A stretch of DNA of 18,904 nucleotides. Source: an uncultured Rhodocyclaceae bacterium. GTDB taxonomy: Bacteria > Pseudomonadota > Gammaproteobacteria > Burkholderiales > Rhodocyclaceae. Below the pieces are notes generated by a model. It was not told where the DNA came from, did no database searches, and was given only the letters and a program-made list of their open reading frames with translations. Position 1 is the stretch's first letter; every line of letters begins with the position of its first letter. This document shows positions 5,978 through 13,123 of the stretch, piece after piece. Both the position numbers and the translations under genes were made by a program. The DNA is taken from assembly GCA_937892345.1 (NCBI GenBank), contig CALAGF010000258.1, forward strand, positions 1 through 18,904, read 5' to 3'.

Positions 5978-7576
5978 TCAAGGATGATCCGGCGGCGTGG
6001 GTGGCGGACGCCACTGCGCTGGCGGTACCACCTTGGGCATTGCGGTGTCGGCCATGTAATGCGGCGACATGATCTGGACGCCGTATTCGTTGAAGACATC
6101 CTGAATATTTGCATGCAGCATCGACAGCACCTCGGCACGTGGGCGGGGTTCGTGCGGAACGGCCTGTGCGACCAGCCGGTATTCCGGGTAGTAGTCTGAG
6201 AGCGCGGTCTGGAAAACCCGGGGTGCGGGCGTTTCAAGGATGCCCGTGGTGCGTCTTGCGGCCTCGATCAGCATCGTTTCCACTTGCCGCCACGGCGTGT
6301 CATAGCCGATGGTCACGGTGGTATCGACGATAAAACCATCGCCATCCACGGCGCGTGAATAATTGCGGGTCACCGTGCCGGTAATCAGTGAATTGGGCAG
6401 GGTGAGTTCTTCGCCAAGACCGGTACGGATCGTGGTGGTGAACATCCCCAGGCGGGTGACCGTGCCTTCATTTTCACCCACCCGGACATATTCACCAGTG
6501 CGCAAGGTGCGCGTGTAGGTCAGGATCAGGCCGGCAGCGCCTTGGCCGACCACGCTGGTGGCGCCCAGTGAAACCATCAGGCCGAGCAGTACCGAGAGTC
6601 CGCGAAAGGCCTCGGTATCCGCGCCTGGCAGGTAGGGGTAGGCCATGGCCACGGCAAATAGCCAGATACCGAAATTGAACAGCCGGCGGGTTACAGGCAG
6701 GGTGTCCGGTGCCAGCCAGCTGATGTGGTTGTTGCCGAGCGCGACCCGCTTGAGCAGGTGGCCAAGGAAGTTGATGCTGAAGCGGGCGATCAGGAAGATG
6801 GCGATGGCAACGCCCAGTCCGGGTACTGCACTGATAATGCCGCTGGCCAGTCGTTCCAGCACGTCCAGCAGGTAGTCGTTGAGGCGTTCGCCCCAGGCGC
6901 GCGTGTAGGGGAAACGGGAAAGTACGAAGCTGAGCCATTCGTAGCTGAGTAGGGCAATGAATAGCCAGCGCAGTACATCGATCAGGCGCTGGGTCATTGG
7001 AATCAAATGCTTGCCGTCGAGCAGTTGCGTACTGCCGATGCGGAATGCGGTGGCCTTGCGCCGGGTCAGATCGAGCAGCCAGGCGGTGAGGCGCAGGCGC
7101 AGTTTGCGGATGCCAAGCAGCAGCAGGCCGAAGATCAGCGTTGCAGCCAAGCTGATGCCCAGCGCCTTGAGCAGGCTTTCCCAGTTGCGTGCTTCGTTGG
7201 TTTCACCAATGACCTGGGTCAACAAGCGCAGGGTTTTTGAGCCGAGTTCATCGAAGGTGATCGGATCAAGCGGATCAATGTCGCCCTTGGTAATCACGAA
7301 TACCGCCGTGTTGTCGAGCATTACCAGCTTGCCGTCCGGATGCTCCTGAATGACGATTTCCGGGGCTTTGCCGTTGCTCAGAATCTCGCTGATGTTGTTG
7401 CGCGCCCGGGCTGCGCGGATGGCGGGAGAGGCGCCGAGAAAGTCAGCGCGGAAGGTAAACACTTCGCGGTTGAACACGCTGAGCTGCGCCGGGCTTGCCG
7501 GATCGGCAGCGAATGCCGACAAGCTTGCCGCGAGCGCCAGCAGGACACAGAAAATCAGGCGAAAAACGGAATTCAT
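5978..7576 (-). CDS. MscS-family mechanosensitive channel with signal peptide and periplasmic domain
   Basis: This 532-residue inner-membrane protein starts with a clear signal peptide (MNSVFRLIFCVLLALAASLS, cleavage likely after AFA at 23). A periplasmic region (about 24-130) precedes transmembrane helices near 137-155, 202-220, 248-270 and 301-316. The pore-lining helix (about 326-357) carries the Gly/Ala-rich SLGATSVVGQGAAG, and the MscS beta domain follows (RTGEYVRVGENEGTVTRLGM, then LPNSLI and NYSR). It probably releases solutes on osmotic downshock. I chose ATG at 7576 because the signal peptide begins there; a longer frame back to 7636 lies inside parC. It follows the parC stop by 13 nt with no promoter between, so the two are probably co-transcribed. 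The Shine-Dalgarno is weak, which suggests dependence on parC translation. The C-terminus is Pro-rich. Confidence 0.9.
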   Translation of the reverse strand: MNSVFRLIFCVLLALAASLSAFAADPASPAQLSVFNREVFTFRADFLGASPAIRAARARNNISEILSNGKAPEIVIQEHPDGKLVMLDNTAVFVITKGDIDPLDPITFDELGSKTLRLLTQVIGETNEARNWESLLKALGISLAATLIFGLLLLGIRKLRLRLTAWLLDLTRRKATAFRIGSTQLLDGKHLIPMTQRLIDVLRWLFIALLSYEWLSFVLSRFPYTRAWGERLNDYLLDVLERLASGIISAVPGLGVAIAIFLIARFSINFLGHLLKRVALGNNHISWLAPDTLPVTRRLFNFGIWLFAVAMAYPYLPGADTEAFRGLSVLLGLMVSLGATSVVGQGAAGLILTYTRTLRTGEYVRVGENEGTVTRLGMFTTTIRTGLGEELTLPNSLITGTVTRNYSRAVDGDGFIVDTTVTIGYDTPWRQVETMLIEAARRTTGILETPAPRVFQTALSDYYPEYRLVAQAVPHEPRPRAEVLSMLHANIQDVFNEYGVQIMSPHYMADTAMPKVVPPAQWRPPPTPPDHP

Positions 7577-7589
7577 GCGTGTTGACCGC

Positions 7590-9929
7590 TTAACTGCGCG
7601 GCGCGCGTAGCGGTTTGCCCTTGCCACCGCGCGCACTGTTGAACTGCTTCAGGCGTTCGCCCTTGAGCTTGCCGGCAACGCCATCGACCACCGGGATGAC
7701 GGCTTCCAGCGCGCTCTTGCCCGGCTCGGCAGCAATCAGCTTGAGACCGCGACCCTTGGGCAGGAGGCGGATTTCGTCAATGGCGAAAACCAGCGCGCGG
7801 CCGTCGCGGGTAAACAGGGCAATTTCCCCCTCAGCCGGCGCTGGCTGGAAAATGGCCGGCGCTTCCTTGTCGTCCAGCGTCAGGAAGGCCTTGCCGGCTT
7901 TGCCGCGCGAAATGAAGTCTTCGCCCTGAACCCGGAAGCCGTAACCGCCTTCACCTGCGACCAGATAGGTTTTGCCGGGAGAGACTGGATAGGCGAGGGC
8001 GATTTTTCCACCCGCGACAAAGTCGACCAATGAAGTTGCCGGTACGCCATCGCCCTTGCCGCCGGGAATGTCGGCAGCGGGAATCGAGTACGCACGGCCG
8101 TTGGAATCCAGCAAAATCAGCTGGTCGACCGTACGACAAGGCAGGCAGGCGAGCAGGCTGTCGCCGGAGCGGAAAGTCAGTGTGGCCGGGTCGACGTTGT
8201 GGCCGGTACGCGAACGCAGCCAGCCGTGTCTGGAAATGATCAGTGTGGTCGGTTCGTCCGGGATCGAAATGGCTTTGGCACCGGCCTGCGTGACCTTGGT
8301 ATCGGCTTCGATCAGCGTGCGGCGGTCATCGCCGTATTTCTTTGCATCGGCCTCGATTTCGGCGGCGACACAATCGCGCAGCGCGCTTTCCGAATCGAGC
8401 AGGGTGTTCAAACCTGCAGCTTCTTCACGCAATTTGGCCAGCTCTTCGCCAATCTTGATGCCTTCCAGTCGCGCCAGCTGGCGCAGGCGGATTTCGAGAA
8501 TGTCCTCGGCCTGAATATCGGAGAGTTTGAAATGCGCGATCAGATCAGCCTTGGGATTGTCCGATTCGCGGATGACCTTGATCACCCGGTCGATGTCGAG
8601 CAGGATGGCCTGCCGGCCTTCAAGGATATGGATGCGTCGTTCGGCAGCGGCCAACCGGTGGCGGGTGCGCCTTTCCACGGTCAACAGGCGGAAACGGCAC
8701 CATTCCGAAATCATGTCGTAGAGCGTGCCCTGACGCGGCGCGCCGGCCAGACCAAGGACCGTCAGGTTGATCGAGGCATTGGTTTCCAGGCTGGTATGGG
8801 CGAGCAGCAGGCGGATCAGGTCATCCTGATCCTGGCGTGAACTGGCCGGTTCGATGACCAGACGAACATCGTGTTCCTTGCCCGATTCATCGCGCACACC
8901 GCTTTCGCCGATGGCGGAGAGAAAAGCTGCCTTGAGATTCAGCTGCTCCGGCGTGAACACCTTTTTGCCGGCCTTCTCCTTGGCGACCGGATTCGAGCAG
9001 GCCTCGATCTCGGACATGACCGTGGCGGTTGAAACGCCCGGCGGCAGTTCGGTGATTACCAGCCGCCACTGGCCGCGTGCCAGTGCTTCGATTTTCCATT
9101 TGGCGCGCACGCGCAGGCTGCCGCGACCCGTTTTGTAGGTGGCGGCAATTTCTTCCGGAGAGGAAATGATCTGGGCGCCGCCGGGGTAATCCGGACCGGG
9201 GACCAGCGCCAGTACCTCGTCCTCGCTGAATTCCGGGTTGCGGATCAGGTTGACCGCAGCAAGGGCGATTTCACGCAGGTTATGCGACGGAATTTCGGTG
9301 GCCATCCCCACCGCAATACCCGAGGCACCATTCAGCAGCGCAAAAGGCAGGCGGGCCGGCAGCAGGCAGGGCTCGTCGTTGACCCCGTCGTAATTCGGCT
9401 TCCAGTCGACCGTGCCTTCGTCCAGTTCGGCCAGCAGCAACTCGGCAATCGGCGTCAGGCGGGTTTCCGTGTAACGCATGGCCGCGGCGTTGTCGCCATC
9501 GCGCGAGCCAAAATTGCCCTGTCCGTCGACGACCGGGTAGCGCAAGCTCCAGTCCTGCGCCATGCGCACCATCGCGTCGTAGACCGACGAATCGCCATGC
9601 GGGTGATATTTACCGATCACGTCACCAACGACGCGCGCCGACTTCACGTGTTTCGGGCTCTTGTACAGCCCCATGCGATGCATGGCATAAAGAATGCGAC
9701 GCTGCACCGGTTTTTGGCCATCCGCATTTGACGGCAGGGCGCGGCCGGTGACCACGCTCATGGCGTATTCGAGATAACGCCTTGCCGCGTAGTCGGCGGG
9801 CGAAGGAATATCCTCCGCCGGGCCGCTGGCGGAGGGCGGCAGCGGCGGCAAATCGTCTGCGTTGCCGGATTTCAGTAAAGCTGCCGCTGCGCTGGCGGCG
9901 GCATTGAACAGGTCGAGCTGGTCGTTCAT
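7590..9929 (-). CDS. parC: DNA topoisomerase IV subunit A
   Basis: This is a protein of about 779 residues forming the breakage-reunion subunit that works with ParE to decatenate chromosomes. The sequence shows YAARRYLEYAMSVV, the DNA-gate motif KPVQRRILYAMHRMG, the quinolone-region segment HPHGDSSVYDAMVRMAQ, and the catalytic Tyr (about 153) in AAMRYTETRLT. At the position of E. coli ParC Ser80 the residue is Ser; Glu84 is replaced by Asp. A Pro/Ala-rich N-terminal extension of some 30 residues precedes the conserved core. The C-terminal region has the beta-pinwheel repeats (GKGDGVPATSLVDF, LLPKGRGLKLI), and the tail is basic. ATG at 9929 is preferred; a TTG at 9938 would add three residues. 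Neither has a strong ribosome binding site. It leads an operon with the MscS-like gene. Confidence 0.96.
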   Translation of the reverse strand: MNDQLDLFNAAASAAAALLKSGNADDLPPLPPSASGPAEDIPSPADYAARRYLEYAMSVVTGRALPSNADGQKPVQRRILYAMHRMGLYKSPKHVKSARVVGDVIGKYHPHGDSSVYDAMVRMAQDWSLRYPVVDGQGNFGSRDGDNAAAMRYTETRLTPIAELLLAELDEGTVDWKPNYDGVNDEPCLLPARLPFALLNGASGIAVGMATEIPSHNLREIALAAVNLIRNPEFSEDEVLALVPGPDYPGGAQIISSPEEIAATYKTGRGSLRVRAKWKIEALARGQWRLVITELPPGVSTATVMSEIEACSNPVAKEKAGKKVFTPEQLNLKAAFLSAIGESGVRDESGKEHDVRLVIEPASSRQDQDDLIRLLLAHTSLETNASINLTVLGLAGAPRQGTLYDMISEWCRFRLLTVERRTRHRLAAAERRIHILEGRQAILLDIDRVIKVIRESDNPKADLIAHFKLSDIQAEDILEIRLRQLARLEGIKIGEELAKLREEAAGLNTLLDSESALRDCVAAEIEADAKKYGDDRRTLIEADTKVTQAGAKAISIPDEPTTLIISRHGWLRSRTGHNVDPATLTFRSGDSLLACLPCRTVDQLILLDSNGRAYSIPAADIPGGKGDGVPATSLVDFVAGGKIALAYPVSPGKTYLVAGEGGYGFRVQGEDFISRGKAGKAFLTLDDKEAPAIFQPAPAEGEIALFTRDGRALVFAIDEIRLLPKGRGLKLIAAEPGKSALEAVIPVVDGVAGKLKGERLKQFNSARGGKGKPLRAPRS

Positions 9930-10015
9930 GGTGGGCAAGAGGCCAAAATCGGATCGGTGGCAAATTTATCACGGTCAACCCGCTGCCGTGGCCCAATTTC
10001 CCGCACGGGGCGAGG

Positions 10016-10342
10016 TCAGGCCGGGTAGAACACGGCCAGCCAGACGGTGGGTGCTTCGGCTGTGGTCCACGCCACCCTGTGGCGGCAGTGGGGCGGCAGA
10101 TCCAGATAGTCGCCGGCATGCAGGATGCGGGGCTCGGCTTCGCCGGCGAGCTGCAGGTGCGCTTCGCCCTGCAGCACGATGACCCATTCACCCTCGTCCT
10201 GGTCGTACCAGAAACCCGGCGGGCTGCATTGCCCGGTGGACACGATGCGTTCGATCCGCACGCCGGGCCGGTTGAGCAGCGCGGAAAACTGCTCCTGATC
10301 GCCGGTCGACCGGGGCAAGGCGGAGAAAATATTGGAGGGCAT
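10016..10342 (-). CDS. Small cupin-fold protein
   Basis: This is a 108-residue single-domain cupin. The first cupin motif region reads GFWYDQDEGEWVIVLQGEA, in which the usual HxH metal ligands are absent and Tyr/Asp/Glu occupy the area. The second motif, HAGDYLDLPPHCRHRVAWT, keeps Pro and two His. The EWV..L.GEA and LPPHCRHRV pattern is common in small cytosolic cupins of unknown substrate, so metal binding may be reduced or unusual. It lies 86 nt upstream of parC on the same strand without a terminator between them, so it may share a transcript. It is divergent from chrA across 138 nt, in which I see no clear promoter on either strand. The start is ATG at 10342 with a weak ribosome site. Confidence 0.8.
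   Translation of the reverse strand: MPSNIFSALPRSTGDQEQFSALLNRPGVRIERIVSTGQCSPPGFWYDQDEGEWVIVLQGEAHLQLAGEAEPRILHAGDYLDLPPHCRHRVAWTTAEAPTVWLAVFYPA
10303..10312. repeat. Palindrome CGGTCGACCG inside the cupin gene
   Basis: This copy of the recurrent palindrome extends to a 12-bp perfect palindrome (10302-10313). It lies early in the cupin coding region. Confidence 0.55.
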
Positions 10343-10480
10343 GGTGGCAGGCGTGAATCGAGGGATGAAGGGCGTTTCAAGGCAAGGGAGGGCAGCGTTG
10401 TAAGATGCGCTTCAAACGATCCTGATCAATCTTCGGACGGAATGCAGCGCCGTGATGCAACAACTGACTGAAACCACACC

Positions 10481-11707
10481 ATGATGCACGAACTTGAGCC
10501 GGAATCGACGGATGTTCGCCAGCCCCGGAGAGGCCCGATGGAGGTTTTTTTCGCTTTCCTGAAGCTGGGCTTGACCTCTTTTGGCGGGCCGATTGCCCAT
10601 CTGGGCTATTTTCGCAGCGAGTTTGTCGGTCGCCGGCAGTGGCTTGACGATGCCCGCTACGCCGACTTGGTGTCCTTGTGCCAATTCTTGCCGGGTCCGG
10701 CCAGCAGCCAGGTGGGCATGGCCCTGGGGTGGCAGCGAGCGGGCGGGCTGGGGGCGCTGGCTGCCTGGCTGGGATTTACCTTGCCGTCGGCGATTGCGCT
10801 CATGGTGTTTGCCTTGGGTATGGTCAGCAGCAGTGGTTTGGCGGCGTCGGGCATTATTCACGGCTTGAAGGTGATGGCTGTGGCGGTGGTTGCCCAAGCG
10901 GTGCTGGGCATGGTGAAGTCGTTGTGTACGGACAGGCTTCGCGCTGCTCTTGCGGTTGGCAGCGCCATACTGGTGTTGATTTCTCCTGCGGCATTGATGC
11001 AGATGCTTGTCATTGTGCTTGGCGGATGGATTGGGTGGCGCTGGTTGTCGCCGCCGCAACAGCCAGTGACCGAACATCGTGACCTGAGGGGTAGCCGGCG
11101 GAGTGGCGCCTGCTTGCTGATGGTGTTCGGATTCCTGCTCATCGGCTTGCCGGTGCTTTCCGCCTGGTCCGAGATCATGACGGTGCGGGCAGTGTCGGGT
11201 TTCTATCAGGCGGGTTCCCTGGTTTTTGGCGGCGGGCACGTCGTTTTGCCCCTTTTGGAAGAAACCGTCGTCCCGCCGGGCTGGGTGAGCAAGGATCTCT
11301 TCGTTGCCGGCTATGCCGCGGCGCAGGCGGTCCCCGGCCCGCTCTTTACCTTTGCCGCTTACCTGGGGGCGCTGATGCCCATGCCGCTGGGCGGCTGGCT
11401 TGGCGGGGTCGTCGTGTTGCTGGCCATCTTTCTTCCTTCTTTTTTGCTGGTGGGCGGTGTCTTGCCCTACTGGGATGGCTTGCGTCAGCGGCTTGGCATC
11501 CAGGCAGCGATGGGAGGCATCAATGCGGCTGTTGTTGGCCTGCTCGCTGCCGCGCTTTATGACCCGGTATGGACCAGCGCCATTCACTCCAAGGCCGATT
11601 TCGCTGGCGCCTTGCTGGCTTTCGGCATGCTGGTGATCGGGAAAATATCGCCGGTGTGGGTGGTCGGTATGGCGGCACTGGCCGGTGCCTTGTTGCTGAC
11701 TGCGTAA
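10481..11707 (+). CDS. chrA: Chromate transporter, two-domain CHR family
   Basis: This inner-membrane protein (408 residues) is built from two homologous CHR halves. The first half carries KLGLTSFGGPIAHLG and CQFLPGPASSQ; the second carries SLVFGGGHVVLPLLEE and AQAVPGPLFTFAAYLG. These paired FGGP/PGP motifs define the family, which exports chromate and perhaps related oxyanions. About ten hydrophobic segments are visible. Two starts are possible: the ATG pair at 10481, with poor upstream sequence, or ATG at 10538, with GGAGAGG 4 nt before it, which would remove 19 hydrophilic residues. The shorter form fits the ribosome site better and still keeps the whole first CHR motif. No chrB regulator is adjacent. 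It is followed after 73 nt by a bestrophin-like gene on the same strand. Confidence 0.9.
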   Translation: MMHELEPESTDVRQPRRGPMEVFFAFLKLGLTSFGGPIAHLGYFRSEFVGRRQWLDDARYADLVSLCQFLPGPASSQVGMALGWQRAGGLGALAAWLGFTLPSAIALMVFALGMVSSSGLAASGIIHGLKVMAVAVVAQAVLGMVKSLCTDRLRAALAVGSAILVLISPAALMQMLVIVLGGWIGWRWLSPPQQPVTEHRDLRGSRRSGACLLMVFGFLLIGLPVLSAWSEIMTVRAVSGFYQAGSLVFGGGHVVLPLLEETVVPPGWVSKDLFVAGYAAAQAVPGPLFTFAAYLGALMPMPLGGWLGGVVVLLAIFLPSFLLVGGVLPYWDGLRQRLGIQAAMGGINAAVVGLLAAALYDPVWTSAIHSKADFAGALLAFGMLVIGKISPVWVVGMAALAGALLLTA

Positions 11708-11720
11708 GTCGTTTTTCGCT

Positions 11721-11759
11721 GGCAAAAGCGCGCTTTACTGCGACAATGCGCGCCTTGCC
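11721..11759. other. Imperfect GC-rich hairpin between chrA and the bestrophin-like gene
   Basis: GGCAA-AA-GCGCGC (11721-11733) can pair with GCGCGC-C-TTGCC (11748-11759) around a 14-nt loop. No T run follows, so it is not a standard terminator. It could slow ribosomes or stabilise the upstream chrA message. Confidence 0.3.
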
Positions 11760-11780
11760 TGATTCTCTCTTGCCCCCATC

Positions 11781-12692
11781 GTGATCGTTCGCCCCCGCCC
11801 GCACTGGATTCACCTGCTGTTCGTTCGCCGGGGATCGCTCGTTCACCGGATTTTTTCCCAGCAACTCTTCATATTCCTGCTTTCACTGAGCGTGGTGTAT
11901 TTGCACGGCAGCGTATTTGACTGGAAAGTCACGCTCACCTCCGGCCCTTTTTCGCTGATGGGCGTGGCGCTGGCGATTTTTCTCGGGTTTCGCATCAACG
12001 CCAGCTATGACCGTTATTGGGAGGCACGAAAGCACTGGGGCGCGGTGCTCGTTGAAGTCCGCAATCTGGCCCGCAAAACTCTGGCCGCACTCAATGACAC
12101 CGAGCAAGGCAAACCCTTTGTGCATGGCCTGATTGCCTTCGCTGCCATGATGCGTAACCAGTTGCGGGGCGACCCGGTGCGCCGTGATGCAGAACATCTG
12201 CTGCCCGCCGAGGTGCTGAGCGAACTGGAAGACACACGCTATCCGCCGAGCATGCTGTTGCTCTGGCTGAGCCAGTGGATTCACCAGCGCAATCGCGAAG
12301 GCGCCATCGATGCCGTGCAGCGCGTGTCAATCGACGAATCACTCGATAAATTGTCGATGGCGCTGGGCAGTTGCGAGCGCATCGCGAGTACCCCGTTGCC
12401 CTTCACCTATTCGGTCATTCTCCATCGCAGCGCCTATCTCTATTGCATGCTGCTGCCGTTCGGGCTGGTGGATACGGTCGGCATCATGACCCCGCTCGTC
12501 GTGACCTTCATTTCCTACACCTTCTTCGCGCTGGAAGCGATGAGCGACGAAATCGAGGAACCCTTTGGCCGCGAACCGAACGATCTCGCACTCGACGCCA
12601 TGGTGATCAGCATCAGCGCCACGCTCAAGGAAATGATCGGGGAAGCCAAACCGCCGCCGCTGCAGCCCGATGCCAACTTCCTGCTGAGGTGA
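11781..12692 (+). CDS. Bestrophin-like (UPF0187/YneE-type) membrane channel
   Basis: This 303-residue inner-membrane protein matches the bacterial bestrophin family, whose members form pentameric anion or cation channels. The N-terminus MIVRPRPHWIHLLFVRRGSL leads into helix 1 (IFIFLLSLSVVYLHG region). The family signature ALAIFLGFRINASYDRYWEARKHWG follows near residue 65-90. Later segments include PLPFTYSVILHRSAYLYCMLLPFGLVD and FALEAMSDEIEEPFGREPNDL, whose acidic cluster corresponds to the cytosolic gate or ion-binding region of homologues. GTG at 11781 is the only usable start, because the frame is closed by a stop at 11760-11762. The spacing from chrA (73 nt) allows co-transcription. It converges with the parE operon, ending 58 nt from that operon's last gene. 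Confidence 0.9.
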   Translation: MIVRPRPHWIHLLFVRRGSLVHRIFSQQLFIFLLSLSVVYLHGSVFDWKVTLTSGPFSLMGVALAIFLGFRINASYDRYWEARKHWGAVLVEVRNLARKTLAALNDTEQGKPFVHGLIAFAAMMRNQLRGDPVRRDAEHLLPAEVLSELEDTRYPPSMLLLWLSQWIHQRNREGAIDAVQRVSIDESLDKLSMALGSCERIASTPLPFTYSVILHRSAYLYCMLLPFGLVDTVGIMTPLVVTFISYTFFALEAMSDEIEEPFGREPNDLALDAMVISISATLKEMIGEAKPPPLQPDANFLLR

Positions 12693-12732
12693 TCTGTCGC
12701 CACTGGCTCCCTTCCAAGCCAAGGGTCTGCGG

Positions 12733-12766
12733 GGCAGCCGGATTGAGTGTTTACGAGGCGGCTGCC
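12733..12766. other. Inverted repeat at the convergent 3' ends
   Basis: GGCAGCCG (12733-12740) is an exact reverse complement of CGGCTGCC (12759-12766), with an 18-nt loop that includes the stop codon of the minus-strand gene. No U-tract follows on either strand. It may be a 3'-end stabiliser or a weak, factor-assisted terminator. Confidence 0.35.
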
Positions 12767-13122
12767 AGGTCGTCGAGCAGCCGGGCGCATTCGGCCATCA
12801 TGGTTTCAGCCAGTTCGGAACGGTAGTTGGGGTCGAGTGCCTGCATCATTTCGTGCGTGGTCAGCAGGCCAGCCTGCCGGCTTAGGGTAGCGACTGTTTG
12901 CCGGGCGAAGTCATCGCTCAGGCGTGATAGCGCACTGCGCTCGTCCAGGGGCAGCGTCTGCCGGTTGCGCGCCAGCCAGTCGGCGGCGAGCGTCGTGCCT
13001 TGTGCCACGGTCAGCCACTGCCCGTATTCGTAATAGCCGTTCAGACGTTCGGCGACCAGCGCGAACAGCAAGGCGATGCGCAGGCCCCGTGGGGTGGGCG
13101 GGGTATCGTCGCGGACTCGCAT
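12751..13122 (-). CDS. Conserved-context hypothetical protein (123 aa), last gene of the parE operon
   Basis: I do not recognise this family. The 123-residue product is hydrophilic to mildly hydrophobic and mostly helical. A segment GLRIALLFALVAERLNGYYE (about 13-32) is amphipathic rather than a clear membrane span, followed by YGQWLTVAQGTTLAADWLARN, LPLDERSALSRLSDDFARQT and an Ala/Leu-rich C-terminus. The ATG at 13122 is separated by only one base from the TGA of the radical SAM gene (TGA-G-ATG), so translation is almost certainly coupled. A longer reading from 13155 would overlap the radical SAM coding end and adds a Pro/Cys-rich stretch with no support. Its coupling to the radical SAM gene makes it a candidate substrate, partner or accessory subunit, but that is inference only. 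Confidence 0.7.
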   Translation of the reverse strand: MRVRDDTPPTPRGLRIALLFALVAERLNGYYEYGQWLTVAQGTTLAADWLARNRQTLPLDERSALSRLSDDFARQTVATLSRQAGLLTTHEMMQALDPNYRSELAETMMAECARLLDDLAAAS

Positions 13123-13123
13123 C

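Noticed and set aside
10412..11725. Long minus-strand open frame opposite chrA (437 codons)
   Set aside because: The translation is low-complexity and Gln/His/Arg/Pro-rich, typical of antisense to a hydrophobic protein. ChrA motifs are unambiguous on the other strand.
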